A DNA stretch of 64,000 nucleotides. Origin: Rhodococcus spelaei (lineage in GTDB: Bacteria > Actinomycetota > Actinomycetes > Mycobacteriales > Mycobacteriaceae). A model generated the notes under the pieces. It worked only from the letters and a program-made list of their open reading frames with translations, did not search any database and had not been told where the DNA came from. This document shows, in pieces, positions 50,368-58,905 of this stretch (position 1 is the stretch's first letter; every line of letters starts with the position of its first letter). The stretch spans positions 434,001 to 498,000 of the forward strand of contig NZ_VIGH01000001.1 in the NCBI RefSeq assembly GCF_006704125.1, read 5' to 3'. The translations under genes and the position numbers were made by a program.

Positions 50368-51762
50368 GTGGGCGAGGCAGTACTGGACCGCACCGAGGTG
50401 GTTATCGTCGGCTCGGGCTTCGGTGCCCTGGCGGCAGCGAAGAAGCTGGCCAAGGCGGGCACGCCCTTCGTGCTCATCTCCGAGACCACCGAACACCTCT
50501 TCCAGCCGCTCCTCTACCAGGTGGCGACCGGCGTCCTGGCGGCGGGCGAGATCGCCCCGTCGGTGCGCGCGATCCTCGCCAAGTACCCCAACGCCGACGT
50601 CCGGCTCGGCCGCGTGGTGGACGTGCGACCCGACGAGCAGGTGCTGGTCTACGAGGCGGCCGGTCAGCGTCACGACCTCGGCTACAAGTCGCTGATCGCC
50701 GCCACCGGCGCGCGGCAGTCGTACTTCGGCCGTGACGAGTTCGCCAAGGTGACCTACGCGCTCAAGACAGTCGACGACGCGGAGCGGCTGCGGGCGCAGA
50801 TCGTGCGCTGCTTCGAGGAGGCGCACACCACCACCGACCTCGAGCGGCGCAAGAATCTGCTCAGCTTCATCGTGATCGGTGCCGGCGCGACCGGCGTCGA
50901 GCTGGCCGGGCAGATCAAGGAGCTCGCGGGCCGCTACTTCGAACAGGCGATCCGCGGCGTCACCGCGGATGATGTCACCGTCACCCTGGTCGAGGGTGCC
51001 GGCGTCGCGATGCCGGCCTACGGCGGCAAGCTCAGCGAGTACACGAAGGCCTCGCTCGAGAAGTCGGGGGTCGAGGTGGTGCTGAACACGCTCGTCACCG
51101 ACATCGACGACCACGGCGCGACCTTCAAGGCGCACGGCAGTGATTCCGGCGAGCGGCGCACGGCCGAGACCGTCGTCTGGTCGGCGGGCGTGCAGGCCAA
51201 CGACTTCGCCGGGGTGCTCGCCGAGCGCACCGGCTGCGAGACCGACCGGGCCGGACGCCTGCTGGTCAACCCGGACCTCACCGTGGGCGGTCGGGCCGAC
51301 ATCTTCGCGGTCGGAGACATGACCTCGCTGAACAAGCTGCCCGGGCAGTCGCCGGTGGCGATGCAGGGTGGACGGCACGTCGCCAAGACCATCATCGGCA
51401 AGACAAAGCGCGGCACTCCGTTCCAGTTCAAGGACAAGGGCAGCATGGCGATCATCAATCGCTTCCGCGCGGTGACGAAGGTCAAGAGCATCGAGCTCAC
51501 CGGCTTCGTCGCGTGGGTGCTGTGGCTGGCCGTGCACATGGTCTACCTGGTCGGTTTCCGCAACCGCTACGTCGCGGTGATGTCGTGGTTCGGATCGTTC
51601 CTCGGTCACCGTCGCCCGCACTTCTACTACGCGCAGGAGCCGCAGAAGGTCCTCGAAACCCTTGCCGTCGAGGAGGTCCCGGACTCCGCTCCGGAGGCCA
51701 TCGAGACCGAGGTGATCGCGAGCGTGCCCGCCGGGCCGAAGGAGAAGGTCGCCGTCGCCTGA
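50368..51762 (+). CDS. ndh: Type II NADH dehydrogenase
   Basis: This 464-residue flavoprotein has two dinucleotide motifs, VVIVGSGFGALAAAKKLAKAG and FIVIGAGATGVELAGQIKEL, plus AVGDMTSLN and QGGRHVAKTI from the FAD site. A hydrophobic C-terminal stretch (FVAWVLWLAVHMVYLVGFRNR) anchors it to the membrane, as in NDH-2. It oxidises NADH and reduces quinone without proton pumping. The last 50 residues are an acidic/basic tail. GTG start behind GGAGG. Divergent from a LysR regulator. Confidence 0.93.
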   Translation: MGEAVLDRTEVVIVGSGFGALAAAKKLAKAGTPFVLISETTEHLFQPLLYQVATGVLAAGEIAPSVRAILAKYPNADVRLGRVVDVRPDEQVLVYEAAGQRHDLGYKSLIAATGARQSYFGRDEFAKVTYALKTVDDAERLRAQIVRCFEEAHTTTDLERRKNLLSFIVIGAGATGVELAGQIKELAGRYFEQAIRGVTADDVTVTLVEGAGVAMPAYGGKLSEYTKASLEKSGVEVVLNTLVTDIDDHGATFKAHGSDSGERRTAETVVWSAGVQANDFAGVLAERTGCETDRAGRLLVNPDLTVGGRADIFAVGDMTSLNKLPGQSPVAMQGGRHVAKTIIGKTKRGTPFQFKDKGSMAIINRFRAVTKVKSIELTGFVAWVLWLAVHMVYLVGFRNRYVAVMSWFGSFLGHRRPHFYYAQEPQKVLETLAVEEVPDSAPEAIETEVIASVPAGPKEKVAVA

Positions 51763-51794
51763 CCCGCAAGGCATCCGGAACGCAAACACAGAAG

Positions 51795-51828
51795 AGACCG
51801 TGGTCGCCCTCCCGGGCGGCCACGGTCT
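51795..51828 (+). terminator. Terminator of ndh
   Basis: AGACCGTGGTCGCCC (51795-51809) pairs with GGGCGGCCACGGTCT (51814-51828), loop TCCC, one G.T pair, followed by TCGCTGTT. Confidence 0.75.
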
Positions 51829-51835
51829 TCGCTGT

Positions 51836-51841
51836 TAGCGT
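51836..51841 (+). promoter_or_regulatory. -10 element of leaderless lipase gene 1
   Basis: TAGCGT is followed after 7 bases by the ATG of lipase 1. The identical element and spacing precede lipase 2. Confidence 0.5.
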
Positions 51842-51848
51842 CGGAGCC

Positions 51849-53216
51849 ATGGCGATCCAGTACCGGAGGTCGTGTGTTCGGTTGTGCCTCGCACTCGGCC
51901 TCGTGGTCGGTCCAGGCGTGGTCGGAATGGGCGTGGTCGGGGCGGTGGGCACTGCCGCTGCGCAGTCGGACGGTACCGCCTCGGCCGCCGAGTCCGGCTC
52001 TGCCGACAACCTTCCCGCCGTCGTGGACTCGGTGGTGCCGCCACCGGTCGGGTCTCCGTCCGACCTGCAAGCCGCGATCATGCCGTCCGACGTGGGCGAC
52101 CCGTTCTTCGACCGGTGGCCGAACGCGTTGGGGGACAGCGCCAACGGGGACGTCCTGGAGTCCCGGGATGTCACAGGCGTCGCTGCACCGTTCGTAGGGG
52201 CGCCGGTCCGGGAGGTGCGACAGCTGAAGGTGCGGACCACGGACGCGACCGGAAACCCCTCGTTCGCGACAGCCACGCTGATCGTGCCGGCGGCGGCATG
52301 GGCGGGACCCGGCCCGCGCCCGGTGCTGGTCAACAATGTGCCGATCGACGGGCTCGGTCGCGCCTGCACGCCGAGTTTCCTTCTCTCGCACGGTTTGACA
52401 CCGTCAGCCAACGTCACCGACTTCGTGCCGCCGACCACGGCGCTGGCCGCGCAGCATGGTTATGCGGTGCTGATCCCCGACCACGAGGGGCCGAGGATGG
52501 CGTACGCCGAGCCGTTCGTCGCCGGGCACGCGGTACTGGACTCGATCCGCGGAATGCGTCGCTCGCTTCCCGACGAATTCGGGGACAGCCGCATCGCGAT
52601 GGTCGGCTACTCCGGCGGTGCGATCGCCACCCATGGTGCCGTGAAGCTGATCGACTCGTACGCACCGGAACTCGCCGACCACATCGCCGGAGCGGCACTC
52701 GGCGGCGTCCCGGCCGATTTCGAGATGCTCACGCGGAGCATGAACGGGAACTTGGCGACCGGACTGTTCCACGGTGCGGTTTTCGGGATTGCGCGGGAGC
52801 GGCCGCAGATCCTCGACCTCGCCAACAATCTGGCTCTGCGGGTGGCGATGTCCCCGCTGCGTGACCACTGTGACTACACCCTCGCCGCGGCCGGCGCCAC
52901 CTTCATGCCGATCGAGGCGATGTCGGCCGTTCCGCATCCATTGGATTCTGCTGTTGCACAAGATATTTACCGGACCACGGCGATGGCCGGCGTCAAGTCG
53001 GGAACTCCGCTCTACATCTACAACGGCGCCCAGGAGTTCTGGATCCCGGCGCAGGGCGCCCGTAACCTGTTCGCCGAGCAGTGCGGTCTCGGCGTCCGGG
53101 CGGTGTACCGCGAGGTGCTCGGCGAGCACGGTGTCGCAGCAGTGACCGGATTCCCGGGGTCGGTGGAGTGGCTCGACCAACGGCTCCGCGGACTCCCTGC
53201 GCCCGACGAGTGCTGA
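51849..53216 (+). CDS. Secretory lipase (LIP family), copy 1
   Basis: This 455-residue secreted enzyme has a signal peptide (to about AVGTAAAQ, residue 39). The LIP family pattern follows: PVLVNNVPIDGLGRACTPSFL, VLIPDHEGPRMAYAEPFVAGHAVLDSIRG, nucleophile elbow MVGYSGGAIATHGAVKL and the C-terminal ALYIYNGAQEFWIP-like block with the late GEHGVAAV His. LIP enzymes hydrolyse long-chain triacylglycerols and esters outside the cell. A second copy follows 113 bases later. The ATG is used as a leaderless start; there is no good ribosome site. Confidence 0.92.
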   Translation: MAIQYRRSCVRLCLALGLVVGPGVVGMGVVGAVGTAAAQSDGTASAAESGSADNLPAVVDSVVPPPVGSPSDLQAAIMPSDVGDPFFDRWPNALGDSANGDVLESRDVTGVAAPFVGAPVREVRQLKVRTTDATGNPSFATATLIVPAAAWAGPGPRPVLVNNVPIDGLGRACTPSFLLSHGLTPSANVTDFVPPTTALAAQHGYAVLIPDHEGPRMAYAEPFVAGHAVLDSIRGMRRSLPDEFGDSRIAMVGYSGGAIATHGAVKLIDSYAPELADHIAGAALGGVPADFEMLTRSMNGNLATGLFHGAVFGIARERPQILDLANNLALRVAMSPLRDHCDYTLAAAGATFMPIEAMSAVPHPLDSAVAQDIYRTTAMAGVKSGTPLYIYNGAQEFWIPAQGARNLFAEQCGLGVRAVYREVLGEHGVAAVTGFPGSVEWLDQRLRGLPAPDEC

Positions 53217-53316
53217 CCGGATCGGGAAGACTGCCGACGCTCGTAAGTTCGAATTCCTAAGTGTCGACACGTAATACGTGCCCGTTGTGCACCGGGCGGT
53301 ATCGGTCCGCCGGTGC

Positions 53317-53322
53317 TAGCGT
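53317..53322 (+). promoter_or_regulatory. -10 element of leaderless lipase gene 2
   Basis: TAGCGT, 7 bases before the ATG of lipase 2, is the same hexamer and spacing as for lipase 1. Confidence 0.5.
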
Positions 53323-53329
53323 CCCGCCC

Positions 53330-54790
53330 ATGCCAATCCAGCACGGGGGTTTCTGGGTTCGAATGTGTGTCGCCGCACTCACGGTGACGGTCGCGATCGG
53401 CGGTGGTGTCTCGACGGCCGCGGCGCAGTCCACCGGTAGCGCCGGTGGGGAGGGGTCGGTCGGCACGGGGTCGTTGACCGACGGCACCGCCTCGGACGGC
53501 ACGCCGCTCAACGGGACCACGCTGATCACCGGTTCGCTGGGGACCGGCTCCTTCGCCGGATCCCCGTTGGGGTCCTGGATTCCGGCAGTGGTCGACGGGG
53601 TGGTGCCGCCACCGTCGGGCAACCCGGACATGGATGCGCTGCGGGCCGCGATGTTGCCGGCCCCGTTGGGGGAGCCGTTCTTCGACGAGTACCCGCCGGA
53701 GCTGCCCGGTATGGCGAACGGCCAGGTCATCGAGGCTCGAGACGTGACGGCGACCGCCCGCCAGCTCCTTCGTGCGCCGATGCGTGAGGTCCGCCAGTTC
53801 AAGGTGAGGACTACCGACGCGGTCGGCGCACCGGCGTTCGCGACGGCGAGCCTGGTCGTGCCGGCGACGCCGTGGCCGGGCCCGGGGCCGCGACCGGTCC
53901 TGGTCAACAACGTCCCGATCAACGGACTCGGGCGGGCCTGCACCCCGTCCTACACCCTCGCGTACGGCCTGACGCCGTCGACGAACCCGATCGAACTCCT
54001 CCGCCCCGTCACCTCGATGGCCGAGGAGCGCGGCTACGCGGTGCTGGTACCCGATCACGAGGGTCCCCGGATGGCATACGGGGAACCGTTCGTTGCCGGG
54101 CACGCGATCCTGGACACGATCCGTGGCATGCGGAACCTGTATCCCGCGGAATTCGGGACCAGCAAGCTCGCGATGATGGGCTATTCGGGCGGGTCGATCG
54201 CCACCCACGGCGCGTTCAAGCTGATGAACAGCTACGCCCCCGAACTCGCCGGCGACATCGTCGGTGCCGCGCTGGGCGGCGTACCCGCCGACTTCGAGAT
54301 GCTCACCCGCACCATGGACGGCAACCTGGCCGGTGGGTTGTTCCTGGCCGCGCTGTTCGGGATCTCCCGCGAGCGTGCCGAGATTCTCCCCCTCGCGAAC
54401 CACCTCGCGCAGAGACTGGGTGTCTCCAAGCTCAAGGATCAATGCTCCAGCGTCCTCAGTCTCGCCGGTATCCCGGGCATTCCGGCCGAGGCGTTGGCCA
54501 ACGTCAAACAGGCGCTGGATTCCCCTGTCGCACACGAGCTCTACCAGAAGTTGAAGATGGCCGACCTGACATCCGGGACCCCGCTGTACATCTACGCCGG
54601 GGGCCAGGAGTTCTGGATCCCCGCGCTCGGTGGGCGCAACCTGTACGAGGAGCAGTGCGGGCACGGGGTGCGCGCGGTGTACCGCCAGGTTCCCGGAGAG
54701 CACTTCGTCGCCGAGATCACCGGCAAGTCGGGCGCCTTCGACTGGGTCGACGCGCGTCTGCGCGGGGAACCGGCGCCGAACGAGTGCTGA
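53330..54790 (+). CDS. Secretory lipase (LIP family), copy 2
   Basis: A 486-residue paralogue of lipase 1, with a signal peptide ending about VSTAAAQ (residue 33), a longer Gly/Ser/Thr-rich linker (about residues 34-80), and the same blocks: PVLVNNVPINGLGRACTPSYT, VLVPDHEGPRMAYGEPFVAGHAIL, MMGYSGGSIATHGAFKL, IYAGGQEFWIPALGGRN. Both end in a conserved PAPxEC tail whose last residue is Cys. Each gene has its own promoter-like element, so they can be controlled separately. Confidence 0.92.
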   Translation: MPIQHGGFWVRMCVAALTVTVAIGGGVSTAAAQSTGSAGGEGSVGTGSLTDGTASDGTPLNGTTLITGSLGTGSFAGSPLGSWIPAVVDGVVPPPSGNPDMDALRAAMLPAPLGEPFFDEYPPELPGMANGQVIEARDVTATARQLLRAPMREVRQFKVRTTDAVGAPAFATASLVVPATPWPGPGPRPVLVNNVPINGLGRACTPSYTLAYGLTPSTNPIELLRPVTSMAEERGYAVLVPDHEGPRMAYGEPFVAGHAILDTIRGMRNLYPAEFGTSKLAMMGYSGGSIATHGAFKLMNSYAPELAGDIVGAALGGVPADFEMLTRTMDGNLAGGLFLAALFGISRERAEILPLANHLAQRLGVSKLKDQCSSVLSLAGIPGIPAEALANVKQALDSPVAHELYQKLKMADLTSGTPLYIYAGGQEFWIPALGGRNLYEEQCGHGVRAVYRQVPGEHFVAEITGKSGAFDWVDARLRGEPAPNEC

Positions 54791-54836
54791 GCTACCGTCG
54801 TCCGCCCGGCCGAGGACTCCCCCTTCAGGCGGCTTG

Positions 54837-54878
54837 CTCCGGTACCCGCCCCGGCTCCGCGCGGGGTGGGTACCGGAG
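54837..54878 (+). terminator. Terminator of lipase 2
   Basis: CTCCGGTACCCGCCCCG (54837-54853) pairs with CGGGGTGGGTACCGGAG (54862-54878), one G.T pair. The remaining 54879-55109 shows no gene or RNA I can support. Confidence 0.75.
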
Positions 54879-55109
54879 GCGCCCGATGTGCCCCGAAATT
54901 CTGCTGACTTTGCTGGTCAGGACTATTGCGAACCGTGGCAACCCGGGCGTACCGTGAGTGGTGCGGATCAAGGAAAGCGGATCGGTAACGGTCTGAACAA
55001 CTTGAGAAGCAGAGATCCGGCCGAGGATGCGATTAATCGCTACATCCCCGGCCGAACCCCTGTCTGGGGAGTCTTTGCCCGTGTCGAGCCGCCGGTGTCG
55101 AATTCCCGG

Positions 55110-55736
55110 TCAGCCCCGCTCGCGCAGGGTCGCGAGGCCCTCGCCCGACAACTCGTCCAGCGCTGCGGATCGACCCGTCATCGCCAGCAGCAGCGCGAGG
55201 ATCGGCCCGCTGACCTCGGGGCCGGATCCGATCGTCCAGGCGGTGTCGGTGGCGCGCAGCGTCAGCCCCTCGATCCGGGACTTGGCGCCGATCAGCAGAT
55301 TCGATCCCTTGTAGAAGTCCGCCACCCGCACCACGGCGTCCTGCGGGTACGTGTGCGCGATGCCGAGCGGCCTGCGGATGTCCTCCGCGTGCACGATGGT
55401 CTCCCCGAGCCAGGAGTCGACCGGTCCGGGCGGCGCGGAGGTGGACGTGGCCACCCGGCGGAACTCCGCGAGGGTGTCGGCGGGGGTGCGGCTGGTCTCG
55501 GCGGCGATGTTCTTCGCGGCGAACGACTCGAAGCGGAATCCGGTCCCGAGCATCTTCAGGAAGAACTTCGGTGGCGTCATCTTCGCCGTCGCCGTCATGT
55601 GACCGAGCGTCTCCCACACCGACCATCCCGGGCACAGCGACGGGCTGGACCACTGGTCGTCGGTGAGCGAGGCGAGATCGTCGGCGAGGGCCGCCCGTTC
55701 GGCGTGGATGACCGGCCACGGACTCGGTGCTGACAT
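55110..55736 (-). CDS. Maleylpyruvate-isomerase-family mycothiol-dependent protein
   Basis: The 208-residue protein has the MDMPI N-terminal pattern: HAERAALADDLASLTDDQWSSPSLCPGWSVWETLGHMTATAKM, with the metal His in LGHM, and a later His in GETIVHAEDIRRPLGI. This is the actinobacterial DinB-like group that uses mycothiol or binds a metal. The end is Ser/Leu-rich. It is the second such protein here (see 23462). The substrate is unknown. It precedes gatD-murT on the same strand but is 72 bases from it. Confidence 0.87.
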   Translation of the reverse strand: MSAPSPWPVIHAERAALADDLASLTDDQWSSPSLCPGWSVWETLGHMTATAKMTPPKFFLKMLGTGFRFESFAAKNIAAETSRTPADTLAEFRRVATSTSAPPGPVDSWLGETIVHAEDIRRPLGIAHTYPQDAVVRVADFYKGSNLLIGAKSRIEGLTLRATDTAWTIGSGPEVSGPILALLLAMTGRSAALDELSGEGLATLRERG

Positions 55737-55807
55737 ATGTCCTCCCGGAGTCGGGTGTACTTCGGAAGCTACACCGATCCGGGCTCGGGGGAACGGGTAT
55801 CCGAGCG

Positions 55808-56524
55808 TCAGCGCCCGACCGCGAGCCGTTCGCGCCGCAACCGGTCCACCTCGTCGAGGTGCAGCGGCTCGAGCGCCGTCACTCCCAGTGCGCGGGCCAG
55901 CAGCAGGTCCGCGAGTTCCGGGTTCCGCGCCAGCGCCGGGCCGTGCATGTAGGTGCTGATCACCGAGCCCTGCACCACGCCCTCACGTCCGTCGCCCACC
56001 CCGTTGCCGACGCCGTGGGTGACGGCGCCGAGCGCGGTCGCGTCGGGCCCGAGCGCGGTGCCGCCGCGGTGGTTCTCGAACCCGGTCAGCGGCTGGGTGA
56101 GGCCGTCGATCAGTGGTCGGGTGATCACCTCGCCGATCGAGCGCGTCGCCTGCGGGGAGGTGGTCACGTCGAGGAGTGAGACCCCCTCGACCCGTTCGCC
56201 GGCCGACGTCTCGTACCAGTGCCCGAGCACCTGGATGGCCGCGCAGATCGCGAGCACGGGCGCGCCCCGCTCGGCGGCCTTCTGCAGTCCTGGGTAGCGG
56301 ATCAGGTGACGGGTCGCGAGGCGCTGGGCGGAATCCTCTGCTCCACCAAGGGTGTACACGTCCAGCGAGTCGGGAACCGGGTCGGCCAGGGTGATCTCGA
56401 CGATCTCCGCGTCGATGCCCCGCATCCGCAGCCGCTGGCGCAGGATCAGGGCGTTGCCACTGTCGCCGTAGGTGCCCATCACGTCGGGCAGCACCAGGCC
56501 GATCCGCACGGTGGACTCAGGCAT
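55808..56524 (-). CDS. gatD: Lipid II isoglutaminyl synthase, glutaminase subunit
   Basis: This 238-residue class I-like glutamine amidotransferase has VRIGLVLPDVMGTYGDSGNALILRQRL at the start, the nucleophile Cys in PVLAICAAIQVLGHWYE (about residue 94) and the His in VISTYMHGPALARNPELAD. It supplies ammonia to MurT, which amidates the alpha-carboxyl of D-Glu in lipid II. The start overlaps the murT end by 8 bases. The CobQ-type C-terminus fits the Rv3713 homologue. Confidence 0.93.
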   Translation of the reverse strand: MPESTVRIGLVLPDVMGTYGDSGNALILRQRLRMRGIDAEIVEITLADPVPDSLDVYTLGGAEDSAQRLATRHLIRYPGLQKAAERGAPVLAICAAIQVLGHWYETSAGERVEGVSLLDVTTSPQATRSIGEVITRPLIDGLTQPLTGFENHRGGTALGPDATALGAVTHGVGNGVGDGREGVVQGSVISTYMHGPALARNPELADLLLARALGVTALEPLHLDEVDRLRRERLAVGR

Positions 56525-57848
56525 CCCGGTTCTCCTTCGCGATGGCGGTGTTCAGGTCACGGAACGCGGTGTAGTTGGCCAGCACCTCGACCCGCCCGGG
56601 CGGGCAGGACGCGATGGCCCGCAACGGATCCGGCTCGAGCGTGTGCTCGACACCCGCATAGGTCAGCCGGACCGCGAGGTCGGTGGCACGCTCGCCCGAG
56701 GCCACCACCTTGACGCCCTCGAAGTGCTCGAACCGCACGTCCCACAGCCAGGACAGGTCCTCGCCGTCGGGCACCTGACCGTTGACGGCGATCACCAGTC
56801 CGTCGACGGTCGGGTCGATCATCGAGAGGGCCTCCTGCCAGCCGGCCGGATTCTTGGCCAGCAGCATGCGCAGCGAGTGCGAACCCACCTGGACGGCGGC
56901 GTAGCGGCCGGCGATCTCGCGGACCGCGGCAGCCGCTGCGACGGCGTCCGCCGGCATCGCACCCTGCGTGACCGCCGCGGCCACGGCCTGCGCGGCGTTG
57001 CCCCGGTTCGCCTTGCCCGGCAGCGTCAGCGTCATCGGGATCTTCAATCCGTCAGGGCCGTACAGATTTTCGTCATCGAGCCACCAGTCGGGGGTGGGCC
57101 TCTCGAAGTCGGTGCCGGTGCTGCGCCAGTGGTTGTAGGCGATGCCCGTCGCGTCGCCCGTCCGCTCCTCCCAGACGATCGGCTCGCCGCTGCGCGGGCA
57201 GCTCACCGAGTCGCCCGCCCAGCCGCCGCCCGCCGCGACCCACACCACGTTCGGGGCGTCGTACGCGGCGGAGGCGACCAGCACGTCGTCGCAGTTGGCG
57301 ATCACCACCGCGTCGGGATGCCGGGCGAGGCCCGCCCGCAGCTTGCGTTCGATCATGTTGATCTCGCCGACCCGGTCGAGCTGGTCGCGGCTGAGGTTCA
57401 GCAGCACGACCGCCTGGGGGTCGAGGGCGTCGGAGACGTGTGGCACGTGCAGCTCGTCGACCTCGATGGCGGCGAGCGGGGCGTCGACATGGGAGCTCAG
57501 CGCCGCGACGATGCCTGCGTCCATGTTCGCGCCGTCGGCCTGGGTGGCCACGTCGCCGACGGTGGCCAGTGCGGCGGCGGTCATCCGGGTGGTCGTGGAC
57601 TTGCCGTTGGTTCCGGTGATGACCACTGTTCGCTTGCCGCGCCCCAGTTGGGCCATGAGAGTCGGGTCGATCTTGAGCGCGATCAGGCCGCCGATCATCG
57701 AGCCCTTGCCGCGGCCGGCCTTCTGCGAGGCCCAGGCGGCCAGCGCGGCGACGCGCAGCGCGAGGCGTCCGCGCGCGGAGAATCGGGTTCCGGGGCCGGT
57801 CGTCCCAGGACTGCTCGGGCTGCTCGCCCCATGATCGCTAAGTGCCAC
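56517..57848 (-). CDS. murT: Lipid II isoglutaminyl synthase, Mur-ligase subunit
   Basis: The 443-residue protein has the Mur ligase ATP motif VVITGTNGKSTTTRMTAAAL, DGANMDAGIVAAL, LLNLSRDQLDRVGEIN and the C-terminal MurT region PAGWQEALSMIDP...DGEDLSWLWDVRFE. The MurT zinc ribbon region reads SCPRSGEPI and then YNHWRSTGTDFERP, with only one of the usual four cysteines, so this form probably binds no zinc. Start uncertain: GTG 57848 is used, GTG 57866 is possible. It works with GatD in the cytoplasm on lipid II. Confidence 0.92.
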   Translation of the reverse strand: MALSDHGASSPSSPGTTGPGTRFSARGRLALRVAALAAWASQKAGRGKGSMIGGLIALKIDPTLMAQLGRGKRTVVITGTNGKSTTTRMTAAALATVGDVATQADGANMDAGIVAALSSHVDAPLAAIEVDELHVPHVSDALDPQAVVLLNLSRDQLDRVGEINMIERKLRAGLARHPDAVVIANCDDVLVASAAYDAPNVVWVAAGGGWAGDSVSCPRSGEPIVWEERTGDATGIAYNHWRSTGTDFERPTPDWWLDDENLYGPDGLKIPMTLTLPGKANRGNAAQAVAAAVTQGAMPADAVAAAAAVREIAGRYAAVQVGSHSLRMLLAKNPAGWQEALSMIDPTVDGLVIAVNGQVPDGEDLSWLWDVRFEHFEGVKVVASGERATDLAVRLTYAGVEHTLEPDPLRAIASCPPGRVEVLANYTAFRDLNTAIAKENRDA

Positions 57849-57879
57849 GGGCAGAGTTTTCCACACCGGCCGTCGGCGC

Positions 57880-58842
57880 TCAGGGGCGCGCCGCCACCGG
57901 GGTGGGCAGCGTCACGGCGGCGATCGGGGGAGTGGGCCTCGGTGCGGTCGACACGGTCGCGCGGGCCATCCCGCCGAGGCAGCCCACCACCACGACCGCC
58001 GCCCCTACCAGGGACAACGCGCTGGGTCGCTCGCCGAGCACCAGCCAGGCCGCCGCGATCCCGACGATCGGCACCAGCAGTGAGAAGGGCGCGACCACCC
58101 CGGCGGGATGGCGGCTCATCAGATAGGTCCACAATCCGGACCCGACGACGGTCGCGAGCACGGCGATGTACGCGAGCGCGGCCAGTGCGGGCCAACCGTT
58201 GACACTGAGGGAGTCGCGCAGCGCGTGTACGCCGGCGGTCGGACCCTCCACGACGGCGGACACCACGAGCATCGGCAGCGGCGGGATCACCGCCATCCAC
58301 AGCGTCAGGCGCATCGGGTTGTCCGGCCTGGCCTGGCGGCTGCCGATGTTCCCCAGCGCCCAGCCGAGGCCGCCGAGCAGCGTGAGCAGCACCGGAAGCA
58401 GGGCGGTCGACGCGTTCCCGGCGGTGTGCAGTCGGTCCCAGCCGATGGTCGCCATGCCCGCCATCGCGACCAGGATCCCCAGCGCCTGCCTGCGGCTGAC
58501 CCGCTCGCCGAGCAGCGCCGCACCGAGCAGCACGGTGAACGGCGCCGACGACTGCAGAACCAGCGAGGCCAGTCCGGTGGGCATGCCGGTGTTCATCGCC
58601 CAGAACAGGAACGCGAACTGCAGCACGCCGAAGCCGACCCCGTACAGCAGGAGCCAGCGGATCGGCACGTTCGGGCGCGGCACGAACAGCACCACCGGGA
58701 TCGCGATGACCAGGAACCGCAGGGCCGCGAAGAAGAACGGCGGGAAGTGGTCGAGGCCGATGCGGATGGCCAGGAAGTTCAGCCCCCACAGCAGCGCGAC
58801 GGTGAGTCCGAGCAGGCGGTCGCGGTTGGTCATGCGATCCAT
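57880..58842 (-). CDS. EamA-family (DMT) transporter
   Basis: The 320-residue protein has ten hydrophobic spans in two EamA halves (LTVALLWGLNFLAIRIGLDHFPPFFFAALRF ... ALLGERVSRRQALGILVAMAG; GSGLWTYLMSRHPAGVVAPFSLLVPIVGIAAAWLVLGERPSALSLVGA). Members export amino acids or small metabolites. It is divergent from a LysR regulator, a common efflux/regulator pair. ATG 58842 is used; ATG 58833 is also possible. Confidence 0.9.
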   Translation of the reverse strand: MDRMTNRDRLLGLTVALLWGLNFLAIRIGLDHFPPFFFAALRFLVIAIPVVLFVPRPNVPIRWLLLYGVGFGVLQFAFLFWAMNTGMPTGLASLVLQSSAPFTVLLGAALLGERVSRRQALGILVAMAGMATIGWDRLHTAGNASTALLPVLLTLLGGLGWALGNIGSRQARPDNPMRLTLWMAVIPPLPMLVVSAVVEGPTAGVHALRDSLSVNGWPALAALAYIAVLATVVGSGLWTYLMSRHPAGVVAPFSLLVPIVGIAAAWLVLGERPSALSLVGAAVVVVGCLGGMARATVSTAPRPTPPIAAVTLPTPVAARP

Positions 58843-58893
58843 CGTGGGTGGTCGTAAGCGTCAGAACAATCGAATATTCACACATCATTGTTG

Positions 58894-58899
58894 TAGCGT
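58894..58899 (+). promoter_or_regulatory. -10 element of the LysR gene, with nearby palindrome
   Basis: TAGCGT lies 6 bases before the LysR ATG. In the same divergent region GAATATTC (58872-58879) is a perfect palindrome and ACAAT/ATTGT (58866-58870, 58887-58891) flank it, a likely operator for the LysR protein over both genes. Confidence 0.45.
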
Positions 58900-58905
58900 T
58901 CCTAC

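Noticed and set aside
56517-57866. Folylpolyglutamate or MurE-type ligase
   Set aside because: The C-terminal region and overlap with gatD identify MurT.
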